64,000 nt of DNA from Cupriavidus yeoncheonensis (GCF_905397275.1 NZ_CAJPUY010000014.1:62001-126000), one strand, 5' to 3'; shown: positions 1 through 10,019, counted from the first letter of the stretch. The notes: generated by a model not told the origin, from the letters alone. Program-made: numbers and translations.

Positions 1-1310
1 CGCGACTTGCCGGTCAGCACGGGCGCTTCCATCAGCGCGATGCTCAGCGGGTTCTGCGGCACGTCGTTGAAGCGGAACTCGTAGTGCAGGTGCGGCCCGG
101 TGGCCCAGCCGGTCTGGCCGACATAGCCGATGACCTGGCCCTGCGACACCCGCTGCCCCTGCTGCACGCCGGCAAAGCCGGACAGGTGCGCGTAGTAGGT
201 CGAATAGCCGCTGGCGTGCTTCAGGATGATGATGTTGCCGTACCCGTTCTGGCGGCCGACAAAGTCGATCACGCCTTCGCCGGTGGCCAGCACCTTGGTG
301 CCTGTTGGCGCGGCGAAGTCGACGCCCTTGTGCTGGGCCCACGCGTGGTGCAGCGGATGCTCGCGGCCGCCGAAGCCCGACGACACGCGCGAAAACTCCA
401 CCGGCGAACGCAGGAACGGGCGCTTCATGCTGCGGCCGTCGAAGGTGTAATAGGCGCCGTTGCTGTCGCCTTCGGGCGCGAACCAGAGGGCCTGGTGGAG
501 CTGGTTCCGGTTGATCAGCTCGATCGCCACCACGCGGCCGTTGCGGATGAACGAACCGTCCTGGAAGCCGGCTTCGTAGATGATGCGGAAGCGGTCGCCG
601 CTGGCGATGTCATGCTGGAAGTCGATCACGCCGGAGAAGATCGACAGCATCTGCTGCACGATTTCATCGGGCACGTTGGCCGCGTCCATGGCCTTGAAGA
701 AGCCGCCCGCGGAGATCGAGCCGGATGCCATCTCGTAGCGCAGGTCGTTGTCGACGTTCTGCACGCGCGCCTTGTAGCTCGCCGTGCCATCGGCCTTTGC
801 CGGCTCGACCCGCTCGATCACGAGTTCACGCGAGGTCGCGGCATCGCCGCCGAGGTTGGCCTGCAGCGACACCAGCATATTGCTGTCGTCCATCTGCGCC
901 TGCACGGTCTGGCCCGGGTTGAGGCTGAACAGGCCGCGCGCGGTCGGGTTCTTCAGGATGAAGGCCTGCGCGTCGGGATCGTCCACGCCCAGGCGGCGCA
1001 GCAGCGAGGCAATGGTGTCGCCGCGCTGCATGCGCTCCTGGCGCACGTAGACGGCATCGGTATCGATGTCGGTAAGCTGATCGAGCTGGTCGCGCACATC
1101 GGGCATACGCAGCGGCTCGTCCACGCGCGGAGCACCCGGGTCGTTAAAGGCGCTGCGGGGCGCCACGCCCATGGCGGCGGCCATGCCGAGCGTGAAAATC
1201 GTGCCCACCGAAGCGGTGAGTTGCTTGCGCCGTCGCGCGTGCTGGGGGCTGGTCGGGTCGACGAGAACCACCAGCTCGCGCGCGAAAACTTCGCGGAGTC
1301 TGGACCACAT
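1..1310 (-). CDS. M23 family metallopeptidase (LytM-type murein endopeptidase), 3' end outside window
   Basis: Envelope peptidase predicted to cleave peptidoglycan cross-links during growth or division. The frame reads MWSRLREVFARELVVLVD from an ATG at 1310 and stays open to the window edge, so the last residues are missing. An N-terminal hydrophobic stretch (about residues 34-50) looks like a membrane anchor. A linker region with a LysM/OapA-like stretch (QRGDTIASLLRRLGV) follows. The LytM domain is complete in its zinc motifs: HKGVDFAAP (HxxxD) and, near the window edge, GPHLHYEFR (HxH). It is divergent from tyrS with about 240 bp between them. The family assignment is firm. The exact substrate bond is not visible. 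Confidence 0.92.
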   Translation of the reverse strand, partial: MWSRLREVFARELVVLVDPTSPQHARRRKQLTASVGTIFTLGMAAAMGVAPRSAFNDPGAPRVDEPLRMPDVRDQLDQLTDIDTDAVYVRQERMQRGDTIASLLRRLGVDDPDAQAFILKNPTARGLFSLNPGQTVQAQMDDSNMLVSLQANLGGDAATSRELVIERVEPAKADGTASYKARVQNVDNDLRYEMASGSISAGGFFKAMDAANVPDEIVQQMLSIFSGVIDFQHDIASGDRFRIIYEAGFQDGSFIRNGRVVAIELINRNQLHQALWFAPEGDSNGAYYTFDGRSMKRPFLRSPVEFSRVSSGFGGREHPLHHAWAQHKGVDFAAPTGTKVLATGEGVIDFVGRQNGYGNIIILKHASGYSTYYAHLSGFAGVQQGQRVSQGQVIGYVGQTGWATGPHLHYEFRFNDVPQNPLSIALMEAPVLTGKS

Positions 1311-1551
1311 CACGTAAAATTCAACCTTGGTCTGGGCACCGCTGCCGCGACGATGTACGTCGTCTGCCTTCCTCCCCCGAGGTGCGGCGCGTGCTGTTCA
1401 TCTTTATTTGCCGCCTAGTGTCGGCACTAGAATGGCGGGTGGCGCGCGGCTTGTTGCCGCTTGGCGCCAGGAAGCGCGGATTATACCAAGAATCGGCCCG
1501 GGGCCGAGTGGCGCATCCGCCAAATTTTCATGTATTTCAACGACTTACGTC

Positions 1552-2793
1552 ATGACTGAAGCATCCTCCGGCCCCGCGGCCAAATATCCCCTCACGCCGT
1601 CGGTGATGCACGCGCTGGAGGTGTCCAAGCGTGGTTGCGACGAACTGCTGATCGAAGCCGAATGGGCCCAGAAGCTGGCCCGCAGCGAAGCGACCGGCGT
1701 TCCCCTGCGCATCAAGCTCGGCCTCGACCCGACCGCGCCCGACATCCACATCGGGCACACGGTGGTGCTGAACAAGCTGCGTCAGCTGCAAGACCTGGGC
1801 CACCAGGTCATCTTCCTGATCGGTGACTTCACCTCGACCATCGGCGATCCGTCCGGGCGCAACAGCACCCGGCCGCCGCTCACGCGCGAGCAGATCGAGG
1901 CCAATGCCCAGACCTACTACCGCCAGGCCAGCCTGGTGCTCGATCCGGCGCGCACCGAGATCCGCTACAACAGCGAGTGGTGTGACCCGCTCGGCGCGCG
2001 CGGCATGATCCAGCTGGCCGCCAAGTACACCGTGGCCCGGATGATGGAGCGCGACGATTTCACCAAACGGTTCCGGTCTGGGATTCCCATTTCGGTGCAT
2101 GAGTTCCTTTATCCGCTCATGCAGGGCTACGATTCGGTCGCGCTGAAGTCCGATCTGGAGCTCGGCGGCACCGACCAGAAGTTCAACCTCCTGGTCGGGC
2201 GCGAGCTGCAGAAGGAATACGGCCAGGAACCGCAGTGCATCCTGACCATGCCGCTGCTGGTGGGCCTGGACGGCGTCGAGAAGATGTCCAAGTCCAAGGG
2301 CAACTACGTCGGCGTGACCGAGGCGCCCAACGAGATGTTCGGCAAGCTGATGAGCATCTCGGACGACCTGATGTGGCAGTACTACACGCTGCTGTCGTTC
2401 CGCCCGCTGGCCGAGATCGACCTGATGAAGCAGGAAATCGCGCTGGGCCGCAACCCGCGCGACTGCAAGGTGATGCTGGCGCAGGAGATCGTGGCGCGCT
2501 TCCACAGCCAGGCCGATGCCGAGAAGGCGCTCGAGGACTTCAACCACCGCGCACGCGGCGGCGTGCCGGACGACATCCCGGCCGTCAGCCTGTCGGGCGC
2601 GCCGCTGGGCATCGCGCAGCTGCTCAAGCAGGCCAACCTGGTGCCGTCCACGTCCGAGGCCAACCGCAATATCGAGCAGGGCGGCGTGAAGATCGACGGT
2701 GCCACGGTCAGCGACAAGGCCGTCAAGGTGGCCGCGGGCACCTACGTGGTCCAGGTGGGCAAGCGCCGCTTTGCCCGCGTGACGCTGGCCTGA
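1552..2793 (+). CDS. tyrS: Tyrosine--tRNA ligase
   Basis: Class I aminoacyl-tRNA synthetase charging tRNA-Tyr in the cytoplasm. The 413-residue product has the HIGH motif at residues 66-69 (PDIHIGHT), KMSKS at 244-248 and a C-terminal S4-like RNA-binding domain from about residue 350. The pattern [18 protein letters not shown] belongs to the TyrZ-like bacterial subgroup common in beta-proteobacteria. The frame is open further upstream to 1327, but the codons before 1552 ([12 protein letters not shown] and onward) lack synthetase-like sequence. The ATG giving [18 protein letters not shown] fits the usual family N-terminus. dtd follows after 8 bp, suggesting co-transcription. Confidence 0.97.
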   Translation: MTEASSGPAAKYPLTPSVMHALEVSKRGCDELLIEAEWAQKLARSEATGVPLRIKLGLDPTAPDIHIGHTVVLNKLRQLQDLGHQVIFLIGDFTSTIGDPSGRNSTRPPLTREQIEANAQTYYRQASLVLDPARTEIRYNSEWCDPLGARGMIQLAAKYTVARMMERDDFTKRFRSGIPISVHEFLYPLMQGYDSVALKSDLELGGTDQKFNLLVGRELQKEYGQEPQCILTMPLLVGLDGVEKMSKSKGNYVGVTEAPNEMFGKLMSISDDLMWQYYTLLSFRPLAEIDLMKQEIALGRNPRDCKVMLAQEIVARFHSQADAEKALEDFNHRARGGVPDDIPAVSLSGAPLGIAQLLKQANLVPSTSEANRNIEQGGVKIDGATVSDKAVKVAAGTYVVQVGKRRFARVTLA

Positions 2794-2801
2794 GCCGGGC
2801 G

Positions 2802-3272
2802 ATGATCGCACTGATCCAGCGCGTGGCGCAGGCCAGAGTGACTGTCGGCGACCGCACCACTGGGGAGATCGGCGCCGGGCTGCTGGCGCTGGTCTGCGCC
2901 GAGCGCGGCGATACCGAAGCGCAGGCCGACCGGCTGCTCGCCAAGATGCTGTCCTATCGCGTGTTTTCCGACGCGGACGGCAAGATGAACCTGCCGGTCC
3001 AGAACATGGACGGCAACGGCGGTGCGGGTGGGCTGCTGGTGGTGTCTCAGTTCACGCTGGCGGCCGATACCAACAGCGGTACCCGGCCCAGCTTCACGCC
3101 GGCGGCTGCGCCCGAGGACGGACGGCGCCTTTATGAGTATTTCGTCGAGCGCGCGCGTGCGTCGCACCCGGATGTGCAGACTGGCGAGTTCGGGGCGATG
3201 ATGCAGGTGAGCATGACCAACGACGGCCCGGTGACGTTCTGGCTGCGCGTGCCGCCGCCCGGTAACGCCTGA
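2802..3272 (+). CDS. dtd: D-aminoacyl-tRNA deacylase
   Basis: Removes D-amino acids (classically D-Tyr) mistakenly attached to tRNA, and so is a functional partner of the adjacent tyrS. The 156-residue product has the two DTD signatures: SQFTLAADT near the middle (SQxT catalytic motif) and [11 protein letters not shown] near the C-terminus (the cross-subunit GP motif preceded by N). The ATG lies 8 bp after the tyrS stop. Length is a little above the family's usual 145, mainly from the insert [10 protein letters not shown] and a short tail. Cytoplasmic homodimer in known members. Confidence 0.96.
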   Translation: MIALIQRVAQARVTVGDRTTGEIGAGLLALVCAERGDTEAQADRLLAKMLSYRVFSDADGKMNLPVQNMDGNGGAGGLLVVSQFTLAADTNSGTRPSFTPAAAPEDGRRLYEYFVERARASHPDVQTGEFGAMMQVSMTNDGPVTFWLRVPPPGNA

Positions 3273-3360
3273 GCCCGCCTGAGCCCGCCGCAGTCCGCAC
3301 AGGCGGCAGAAAACCACGATGGCCGCGCCCGCGCCGGCCATCCACAGACAGGAGAGACAA

Positions 3361-4008
3361 ATGAAACTCTGGAGCAAGTCCTTCGCCGACAACGCGCCGA
3401 TTCCCGGCGAGTTCGCCTTCTGCGTGCCGGACGCCGCTGCCCACATCGCGCTGTCGAGCAACCGCAATCCCGACCTGCATTGGGAAGACGCGCCGGCCCA
3501 GACGCGGTCCTTCGTCCTGATCTGCCATGACCCCGATGTCCCGAGCAAAGGGGACGACGTCAACCAGGAAGGCCGCGAAGTGCCGGCATCGCTGCCGCGC
3601 GTGGACTTCTACCACTGGGTGCTGGTCGACATTCCGCCCGGCCTGACCACCATCGCCGCCGGGTCGCACAGCGACGGCGTGATCGCGCGCGGCAAGCCCG
3701 GCCCCGATGCGGCCGGCGGCACGGCCACCGCGGGCGGCCTGCGCCACGGCATCAACGACTACACCGGCTGGTTTGCCAGCGATGCCGACATGAAGGGTGA
3801 TTACTACGGCTACGACGGCCCCTGCCCGCCGTGGAATGACACACTGCTGCACCACTACGTGTTCACGGTCTACGCGCTGGACCTCGATCGCGTGCCGCTG
3901 GACGGCAAGTTCACGGGCGCACAGGTGCTGGAAGCCATCCGTGGCCATGTGCTGGCGCAGGCCAGCCTGACCGGCACCTATACGCTCAATCCCAAGGTGG
4001 CCGGCTGA
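3361..4008 (+). CDS. YbhB/YbcL family PEBP-like protein
   Basis: Member of the phosphatidylethanolamine-binding (Raf kinase inhibitor-like) superfamily. The bacterial role is poorly defined. The 215-residue product shows the family landmarks SFVLICHDPDVP near residue 50, the VDFYHWVLVDIPP block near residue 82 and, further on, the GPCPPWNDTLLHHYVFTVYALD block. No signal peptide is present, so it is probably cytoplasmic. The ATG at 3361 follows a purine-rich GGAGAG ribosome-binding site. An upstream in-frame ATG at 3319 gives a poorly conserved leader and is not preferred. It stands in the tyrS-dtd direction, 88 bp downstream of dtd. Confidence 0.9.
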   Translation: MKLWSKSFADNAPIPGEFAFCVPDAAAHIALSSNRNPDLHWEDAPAQTRSFVLICHDPDVPSKGDDVNQEGREVPASLPRVDFYHWVLVDIPPGLTTIAAGSHSDGVIARGKPGPDAAGGTATAGGLRHGINDYTGWFASDADMKGDYYGYDGPCPPWNDTLLHHYVFTVYALDLDRVPLDGKFTGAQVLEAIRGHVLAQASLTGTYTLNPKVAG

Positions 4009-4063
4009 GGTCGCGGGCCCGGCGTCCGCGCCGGGCAAGGGCAAGGAAACGCAAGGAAAGGGC

Positions 4064-4738
4064 ATGTTGCAAAGCTCCGGGCCGCATTCGCTGGCCTACA
4101 CGCACCTGATCGTGATCCGTCATGGCGAGACGGCCTGGAACCGCGAGCGCCGGCTGCAGGGCCAGCTCGACATCCCGCTCAACGAGACCGGCCAGGCCCA
4201 GGCCCGCGCGCTGGCCGCGGCGCTGGCAGGCGAGCCGATCGACGCGGTCTATTCCAGCGACCTGGGCCGCGCCATGCAGACCGCGGCACCGCTGGCCGAG
4301 GTGCTCGGCCTGAAGGTCCGGTCCGAGCCGCGCCTGCGCGAGCGCAGCTACGGGACCCTGCAGGGCAGGACCTATGCCGAGGTGGCCGAGCAGTTGCCCG
4401 AGGACTTTGCCCGCTGGCAGGCGCGCGTGCCCGACTACGCGCCGCCGCAGGGCGAGTCGCTGGCGCAGTTCCATGATCGGGCTGTCGAGATCGCGCTGTC
4501 GCTGTCGCGCCGGCATCCGGGCGAGCGCATCGCGCTGGTTGCCCACGGCGGCGTGCTCGACTGCCTCTACCGCGAGGCGACCGGCATGACGCTGGAAGCG
4601 CCGCGCCAGCACGAACTGCTGAACGCCAGCATCAACCGCCTGCGCAGCGACAGCCACCACCTGACGCTGGCCCAGTGGGGCGATGTGACCCACCTCGAAG
4701 CGCTGGCGCTCGACGAAGTGGACCGGCGCGTTCCCTGA
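4064..4738 (+). CDS. Histidine phosphatase family protein (phosphoglycerate mutase-like)
   Basis: Branch-1 histidine phosphatase of 224 residues. It carries the catalytic RHGE motif at residues 19-22 (VIRHGETAWN), the SDLGRAMQTA helix, the ERSYGTLQGR acid region and the second catalytic His in LVAHGGVLD. Members annotated as phosphoglycerate mutase 2 or GpmB are usually phosphatases, not glycolytic mutases. The substrate cannot be told from sequence. It follows the PEBP gene after 55 bp and converges with the transporter gene ending at 4767. Confidence 0.9.
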   Translation: MLQSSGPHSLAYTHLIVIRHGETAWNRERRLQGQLDIPLNETGQAQARALAAALAGEPIDAVYSSDLGRAMQTAAPLAEVLGLKVRSEPRLRERSYGTLQGRTYAEVAEQLPEDFARWQARVPDYAPPQGESLAQFHDRAVEIALSLSRRHPGERIALVAHGGVLDCLYREATGMTLEAPRQHELLNASINRLRSDSHHLTLAQWGDVTHLEALALDEVDRRVP

Positions 4739-4766
4739 CGGCGCGCCAGGCGTCGACCCCGGAGGC

Positions 4767-5519
4767 TCAGACGCGCAGGCGGAACGGTGTGAAGTTGGTG
4801 TTGCGGTCGTACCAGTCCTCGTTCTCGGCGCGCTTGAGGAAGTTCACGACCTTGTAGGTGACCGGCGTCATCACGACTTCCCAGCCGGTCTTCAGTACAT
4901 ACTGCACCACCGCGACCTGGAGCACCTTCTCCAGCGGCCAGATCCCGTAGAACGCAATCACGTAGAACAGGGACGAGTCGACCAGCTCGCCGGCCAGGGT
5001 CGAGCCGATGGTGCGGGTCCATAGCCAGCGTCCGCCCGTCCACAGCTTCATCTTGGCCAGCACGTAGCTGTTGGCGAAGCTGCCGCAGCAGAAGGCGATC
5101 AGCGAGCCGAACGCGATGCGCCAGGTATTGCCGAACACATCTTCCAGGCTCTTCTGGTAGTCGGCCATAAACGGCGCCACCGGCATGTGCAGCACCACCA
5201 GGCTCATGAAGGTGGCGAACGCCAGTGCCGCGAAGCCGGCCCACACCACGCGGCGGTCACGGCCATAGCCGTAGACTTCGGTCAGCACGTCGCCAAAGAT
5301 GTACGAGATCGGGAAGAACAGCACACCGGCGCCGAAGGTCACCGGCCCCAGCAGCGGCACCGTGACCTGCGCGGCCTTGGCGGCCCCGATCAGGTTGGAA
5401 CACAGCAGCACGGTGACGAACGCCACCATGACAAGATCGTAGTAGCGGTAGACGCGCCCGGTCTGGGCGGGGGCGGCGGGCAGGGCGGACATTGGGGTTC
5501 CCGGTGTGTCGGTGCGCAT
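4767..5519 (-). CDS. yhhQ: Queuosine precursor transporter (YhhQ/VUT family)
   Basis: Inner-membrane protein of the family that imports 7-cyano- or 7-aminomethyl-7-deazaguanine for tRNA queuosine synthesis. The frame reads through several hydrophobic helices and contains the family block FFPISYIFGDVLTEVYGY and the later stretch ELVDSSLFYVIAFYG. From MRTDTPGTPMSALP the protein is 250 residues. The second ATG (start 5492, MSALPAAP) is equally possible because neither has a strong ribosome-binding site. The C-terminus ends WYDRNTNFTPFRLRV. It is convergent with the phosphatase gene. Confidence 0.9.
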   Translation of the reverse strand: MRTDTPGTPMSALPAAPAQTGRVYRYYDLVMVAFVTVLLCSNLIGAAKAAQVTVPLLGPVTFGAGVLFFPISYIFGDVLTEVYGYGRDRRVVWAGFAALAFATFMSLVVLHMPVAPFMADYQKSLEDVFGNTWRIAFGSLIAFCCGSFANSYVLAKMKLWTGGRWLWTRTIGSTLAGELVDSSLFYVIAFYGIWPLEKVLQVAVVQYVLKTGWEVVMTPVTYKVVNFLKRAENEDWYDRNTNFTPFRLRV

Positions 5520-5580
5520 GGCTGCGCCCGCTGTTTTTCGCGCGATTATGCCAGCCGGGAGGGCTGCCTTGCTGTGCCGC

Positions 5581-5609
5581 AAAAAAAGAATCCCGGCCGG
5601 GGCCGGGAT
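5581..5609 (-). terminator. Rho-independent terminator after the SYLF lipoprotein gene
   Basis: Perfect 9-bp arms ATCCCGGCC and GGCCGGGAT with a 2-base spacer. On the minus strand they are followed by TTCTTTTTTT. It lies about 45 bp past the stop of the gene ending at 5654. Confidence 0.85.
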
Positions 5610-5653
5610 ATCCGGGGCAAGACGGGCGGCGTCGCCCGCCTCGTCCGACGGCT

Positions 5654-6238
5654 TCAGATGTCGAGCTTCGAGATCTTGGCACCGTTGATCGATACGTCGA
5701 ACATCAGGCCAGCGTTGGTCTGAACGAAGCCGATCACCGGTTGCTGGCTGGTCAGGGTATCGAGCCGTCCGTCGGCCCCGACCTTGGCCAGTGCCACGTT
5801 CGCATCGGCGCCGGCCGTCCAGCCCTTGCTCGCCACAAACTTGTTGTAGGCCTCGGGCGTCATGAACATGATGATGATGGCCTTGGACTGTCCGCCGGCG
5901 GTCAGTCCGACCGAGGCCTGCGTCGTGCTGTAGTAGCCGACGTTCGAACCGTGGGAGCGCAGTGCCCCCTCGCCATACTCGCCGCCGACGATGAGGCCGG
6001 CCGAGATCACCTTGGGGAACACCAGGACGCCCTGCGCGCGTTGCGCCAACTCGCGCGAACCGTTGGTCGACGAGAACAAGCGGTTTAGCGCGCCATCGAC
6101 ACCTGCATCGATTTCCTGTTTTTTTGCCGCGGTATCGGTTGTGCCTTTGGTGCCTGTCGTCGTGCAACCGGCCGTGAACGCGGTGGCGACGAGCAGCCCC
6201 GATCCGGCAACCCGGGTAACAAAATGGCGTCGATTCAT
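5654..6238 (-). CDS. SYLF-domain (YSC84-like) lipoprotein
   Basis: Exported 194-residue protein with the signal MNRRHFVTRVAGSGLLVATA and a lipobox FTAGC, giving lipidation at about Cys25. The mature part has the SYLF/Ysc84 features: QRAQGVLVFPKVISAGLIVGGEYGEGAL, then a glycine-rich GYYSTTQASVGLTAGGQ and a hydrophobic IIIMFMTPEAYNKF. Eukaryotic SYLF proteins bind phosphoinositides. The bacterial lipoprotein role is unknown. An SD-like AGGAGGT (plus strand acctcct at 6244-6250) precedes the ATG. It is transcribed alone, with its own terminator at 5581-5609. Confidence 0.88.
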   Translation of the reverse strand: MNRRHFVTRVAGSGLLVATAFTAGCTTTGTKGTTDTAAKKQEIDAGVDGALNRLFSSTNGSRELAQRAQGVLVFPKVISAGLIVGGEYGEGALRSHGSNVGYYSTTQASVGLTAGGQSKAIIIMFMTPEAYNKFVASKGWTAGADANVALAKVGADGRLDTLTSQQPVIGFVQTNAGLMFDVSINGAKISKLDI

Positions 6239-6281
6239 AGGTAACCTCCTGGTGGGGTAAAGTACCGCGTCTGGCTTGGGG

Positions 6282-6875
6282 TCAATTGGCTGCGGATGCG
6301 GCCGGGGCTCTGACCGTGATGGCTACGACTTCACGATAGACGATCTTTGCCATCTGGCCACGCTGGATCTTGCTGAGGTCTATGGCAGGGTCTTCCACCT
6401 TGACCGTGCGCAGGGTTTCGCGCGGGCCCCGGAACGTGACCAGGTGCTTGGCCGGGTCAACCTTCGTGATCTCCGCCGTCACCGTCGTGGTGATCTCGCG
6501 CATGATGCCGGGCTTGCTGCCTTCGGCCGCGCGCGAGGTACGGTCCACCGTTTCCGCCAGCGCGGTCGCCTTGCTGTCCACCGGTTCCAGCGATGCCACG
6601 AGCGCCGCGCCACGCGCGATGGTGAGGATGTCCCCCTTGCGGATCTGGCCGAAGTTCTTCACTTCGTCGCCGCCCACCAGCTCGACGACATTGCCGCGCG
6701 GGCCTTGTACCAGCACGGCCTTGGTGTTCGGGTCGATATCGATGATCTTGCCGCTGACAACGGCCTCCTCGGCAACGCCGACCGGGGCCTGCGGACGCTG
6801 GGCGTAGGCACTGGTGGCAATGAGCACGGCAGCCGCGAACACCGCGGCTGGCAGGGAGGACGGACGACGGATCAT
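6282..6875 (-). CDS. Exported conserved protein, function unknown
   Basis: A 197-residue protein with a Sec signal peptide (MIRRPSSLPAAVFAAAVLIATSAYAQ, cleavage after AYA). The mature region has two similar beta-rich modules: VSGKIIDIDPNTKAVLVQGPRGNVVELV and VTAEITKVDPAKHLVTFRGPRETLRTVKV. This suggests a duplicated small beta domain. Probably periplasmic. The ATG at 6875 is preceded by AAGGAAA. The frame is open upstream to 7070 but without signal-like sequence there. I do not recognise a named family. It may pair with the SYLF lipoprotein gene 43 bp downstream. Confidence 0.82.
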   Translation of the reverse strand: MIRRPSSLPAAVFAAAVLIATSAYAQRPQAPVGVAEEAVVSGKIIDIDPNTKAVLVQGPRGNVVELVGGDEVKNFGQIRKGDILTIARGAALVASLEPVDSKATALAETVDRTSRAAEGSKPGIMREITTTVTAEITKVDPAKHLVTFRGPRETLRTVKVEDPAIDLSKIQRGQMAKIVYREVVAITVRAPAASAAN

Positions 6876-7093
6876 GGCTTTCCTTGGCGATGGTGAGGGC
6901 CATGCCAAACGGCACGGCTGCCGGGGCACCCTGGGCAGGGTACCGTTGAAGCCATTGTGGACAATAGGGCAGGGGCCAGCAATCCACTTCGAAAAAATTT
7001 GGGATGCGGGACAAAAATGTTTAATTGACGCCCGGGAGGCGCCCCCCGAGCATTTGCGGCGGCGCAGCAATCGCCACCGGGTGCCGGGTATCC

Positions 7094-8140
7094 TCAGACT
7101 GGCAGGTCGCCGGCGCTCTCTGGTGTTGCCAGGCCGAAGTGGCGGTAGGCTGCCGAGGTGGCAACGCGGCCGCGCGGCGTGCGTTGCAGGTAGCCCTGCT
7201 GGATCAAATACGGCTCCAGGACGTCCTCGATGGTGTCGCGTTCCTCGCCGATCGCCGCGGCCAGGTTGTCGACGCCGACCGGGCCGCCGCCGAACTTGTG
7301 CAGCACGGCTTCGAGCAGCTTGCGATCCATCAGGTCGAAGCCCACGCGGTCCACGTCCAGCATCGCCAGCGCGGCATCGGCGGTCTCGCGGGTGATGGTG
7401 CCGTCGCCCTTGACTTCGGCATAGTCGCGCACGCGGCGCAGCAGGCGGTTGGCGATACGGGGCGTGCCGCGCGCGCGCCGGGCGATTTCCAGCGCGCCCT
7501 GCGGGTCGATCCGGGCGCCCAGCAACTGGGCCGAGCGCGTGACGATGCGCGCAAGTTCTTCGGCCGTATAGAACTCCAGCCGCGCCACGATGCCGAAGCG
7601 GTCACGCAGCGGGTTAGTCAGCATGCCGGCGCGGGTGGTGGCGCCGACCAGCGTGAACGGCTGCAGGTCCAGCTTGACCGAGCGCGCCGCCGGGCCTTCG
7701 CCGATCATGATGTCGATCTGGTAGTCCTCGAGCGCCGGGTACAGGATTTCCTCGACGACCGGCGAGAGCCGGTGGATCTCGTCGATGAACAGGACATCGT
7801 TGGTTTCCAGGTTGGTCAGCAGCGCGGCCAGGTCGCCCGGGCGCTCGAGCACCGGGCCCGAGGTCTGGCGCAGGTTCACACCCATTTCGCGCGCGATGAT
7901 ATGCGCGAGCGTGGTCTTGCCCAGGCCCGGCGGCCCGAACAGCAGCACGTGGTCCAGCGCCTCGCGGCGGTTGCGCGCCGCGTGCATGAAGATGTCGAGC
8001 TGTCCGCGCACCTTCTCCTGGCCGACGTACTCGTCGAGCAGCTTGGGCCGCAGCGCGCGCTCGAATGCCTCTTCGTGCGAGGAAGCGGGCGTGGCGGCGA
8101 TCACGCGGTCGGGGGCGGAGAACTTGTCGGTTTCAATCAT
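7094..8140 (-). CDS. ruvB: Holliday junction branch migration helicase RuvB
   Basis: AAA+ motor that drives Holliday junction branch migration with RuvA. The 348-residue product has Walker [11 protein letters not shown] at residues 69-78, Walker [12 protein letters not shown], sensor motif GATTRAGML and the C-terminal winged helix with RTPRGRVAT. It lies 34 bp downstream of ruvA, consistent with a ruvAB transcript. No LexA box of the CTGT-N8-ACAG type is visible in the short upstream gaps. Confidence 0.98.
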   Translation of the reverse strand: MIETDKFSAPDRVIAATPASSHEEAFERALRPKLLDEYVGQEKVRGQLDIFMHAARNRREALDHVLLFGPPGLGKTTLAHIIAREMGVNLRQTSGPVLERPGDLAALLTNLETNDVLFIDEIHRLSPVVEEILYPALEDYQIDIMIGEGPAARSVKLDLQPFTLVGATTRAGMLTNPLRDRFGIVARLEFYTAEELARIVTRSAQLLGARIDPQGALEIARRARGTPRIANRLLRRVRDYAEVKGDGTITRETADAALAMLDVDRVGFDLMDRKLLEAVLHKFGGGPVGVDNLAAAIGEERDTIEDVLEPYLIQQGYLQRTPRGRVATSAAYRHFGLATPESAGDLPV

Positions 8141-8174
8141 GGCGGCGGCGTCAGGTGTCGCGCTATTTTACGCC

Positions 8175-8756
8175 TCATGCCTTGGACAAGGCCTTCAGTG
8201 CCAGCTTGATGCCGTCCGACACGCCCGTGCCGGCAGGCACCTGCTTGATCGCCGCGGCGGCTTCCTTCTCCGAGTAGCCCAGCGCCAGCAGCGCATTGAG
8301 GATATCGACCGCGTTGTCATGGACGGCGGTCGCGCCCGGCGCATGGCCCAGTTCCGCGCCGAGCTTGCCCTTGAGTTCGAGCAGCAGCCGCTCGGCCGTC
8401 TTCTTGCCGATGCCCGGCACGCGCGTCAGGCGTCCGGCTTCCTGCAGCGTGATGGCCTGCGCCAGTTCCGGCACGGACATGCCCGACAGCACCGCCAGCG
8501 CCATGCGTGCGCCGATGCCGGTGATCTTGATGAGCTCGCGGAACGTGTTGCGTTCGGTGGCGGTGCCGAAGCCGTAGAGCAGGTGCGCGTCCTCGCGCAC
8601 GATCAGCTGCGTCAGCAGCGTGACCGGCTGGCCGGTCGCGGGCAGGTTGTAGAACGTGCTCATCGGCACATCGATCTCGTAGCCGACGCCGTGGCAGTCC
8701 ACGAGCAGGTGCGGAGGATTCTTCTCGATAAGGGTGCCGGCGATGCGTCCGATCAT
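8175..8756 (-). CDS. ruvA: Holliday junction branch migration protein RuvA
   Basis: Junction-binding tetramer that recruits RuvB. 193 residues, beginning [20 protein letters not shown] (OB-fold domain I). The helix-hairpin-helix domain includes [15 protein letters not shown] and [20 protein letters not shown] domain III helix at the C-terminus contacts RuvB ([18 protein letters not shown]). Length is normal for the family. It is separated from ruvC by a phosphodiesterase gene. Confidence 0.98.
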   Translation of the reverse strand: MIGRIAGTLIEKNPPHLLVDCHGVGYEIDVPMSTFYNLPATGQPVTLLTQLIVREDAHLLYGFGTATERNTFRELIKITGIGARMALAVLSGMSVPELAQAITLQEAGRLTRVPGIGKKTAERLLLELKGKLGAELGHAPGATAVHDNAVDILNALLALGYSEKEAAAAIKQVPAGTGVSDGIKLALKALSKA

Positions 8757-8849
8757 GGTGTCTGGGGGTGCGTTAGCGGTAAGGGGCGGTGCAAAGGTCT
8801 TGCGGTCTTGCGGAAGGCCGCAAGTGTAGCCCAGCGGCGCGTTCGTGCC

Positions 8850-10019
8850 TCACGGGTTCCTGGCGTCGATGGCGCGCCGGCCGAGCGCCGGGTCGTCGGT
8901 GAAGACGCCGTCCACACCCGCGGCAACAAAGGCCTCCACCTCGCGCACCATGCCCGCCGGGCTGCGCGTAGCGTCATCTCCGCCGGTCTGGAACGCCTTG
9001 GGCAGGAAGGCATTCTCGGGCCGGAACGTATAGGGGTGCACCAGCAGGCCGGCCGCGTGCGCGTTGCGCACGACGGCGGAAGGCGCGCCCAGGCCGCCCT
9101 GCGCATCGCGCGGCACCACGCTGTTCTTCTCGGGCCCGATGCCGTCGGCGTAGGAGGCCACCTCTCGCAGGCCGGTCGGACTCAGCATGTCGCCATAGGT
9201 ACGCGTGTCGCCGGCCAGCCGCCAGTCGGGCGGAGTCTGCTTTGGGTTGCCGATCAGCTGCATCAGCCTGACATTGGGCATGCCATGCCCCAGTGCCCGG
9301 CGCATCTGCCGCAGGCTGCCGGCCTCGAAGGACTGGACGAAGACGGGCGCCGCGCGCAGGTATGGCTGGCGGCGCAGCGCCTCGACCAGTTTGTCTTCAA
9401 GCGGCTTGCCGATACCGCGGAAGTAGCTCGGGTGCTTCAGTTCGGGATACAGGCCGATCTGCCGGCCGGTGCGCAGCGACGCCTGCTGGGCAAGCCGCAC
9501 GATCTCGTCGAAGGTCGGGATCTCGAACTGGTCATTGAGGCGAGCATTGTCCGGGCGCAGCTTCGGGATGCGCTCTCGGGCCCGCAGCGTCTTGAGTTCG
9601 GCCAGCGTGAAGTCCTCGGTGAACCAGCCGGTCAGGCGCTCGCCGTCGATCACCCTGGTGCGCTTGCGGTCGGCAAACTGCGGCATCTCGGCAACGTTGG
9701 TGGTGCCGCCGATTTCGTTCTCATGGCGCGCCACGAGAACGCCGTCGCGCGTGATGACGAGGTCGGGCTCGATGACATCCGCGCCGTCCTCGATGGCCTT
9801 GGCGTACGCCGCCAGTGTGTGCTCGGGGCGCAGCGCGCTGGCGCCGCGGTGGGCGATGACCAGCGGCTTCGTGGCCGGCGCCAGCGCCGGCGTCGGCGCG
9901 GATGCTTCTGGGGCTGCGGCCGCGGTCCTGGGTGCGGCAGGCGGGGGCAGTTTCGTGGCGCAACCCGCCAGCACGATTGCCGGCAGGGTAGCGTGAAGAC
10001 AGGAGCGGAAGCGGAGCAT
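8850..10019 (-). CDS. Glycerophosphodiester phosphodiesterase, lipoprotein (GlpQ-like)
   Basis: Hydrolyses glycerophosphodiesters to glycerol-3-phosphate and an alcohol. 389 residues with a lipoprotein signal (LPAIVLAGC, lipidated Cys20), a Pro/Ala-rich linker to about residue 50, then the GDPD TIM barrel. Visible active-site blocks are VIAHRGASALRPEHT, ADVIEPDLVITRDGV with the following ARHE, and GLYPELKHP. A 5' extension to 10067 exists but lacks signal sequence, so the ATG at 10019 is chosen. It sits between ruvC and ruvA. The larger GlpQ-type core (about 340 residues after the signal) indicates the periplasmic rather than the UgpQ cytosolic form. Confidence 0.93.
   Translation of the reverse strand: MLRFRSCLHATLPAIVLAGCATKLPPPAAPRTAAAAPEASAPTPALAPATKPLVIAHRGASALRPEHTLAAYAKAIEDGADVIEPDLVITRDGVLVARHENEIGGTTNVAEMPQFADRKRTRVIDGERLTGWFTEDFTLAELKTLRARERIPKLRPDNARLNDQFEIPTFDEIVRLAQQASLRTGRQIGLYPELKHPSYFRGIGKPLEDKLVEALRRQPYLRAAPVFVQSFEAGSLRQMRRALGHGMPNVRLMQLIGNPKQTPPDWRLAGDTRTYGDMLSPTGLREVASYADGIGPEKNSVVPRDAQGGLGAPSAVVRNAHAAGLLVHPYTFRPENAFLPKAFQTGGDDATRSPAGMVREVEAFVAAGVDGVFTDDPALGRRAIDARNP

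Noticed and set aside
1327..1551. Upstream extension of tyrS
   Set aside because: Sequence before [10 protein letters not shown] lacks synthetase features, and the region is the divergent promoter area with the M23 gene.
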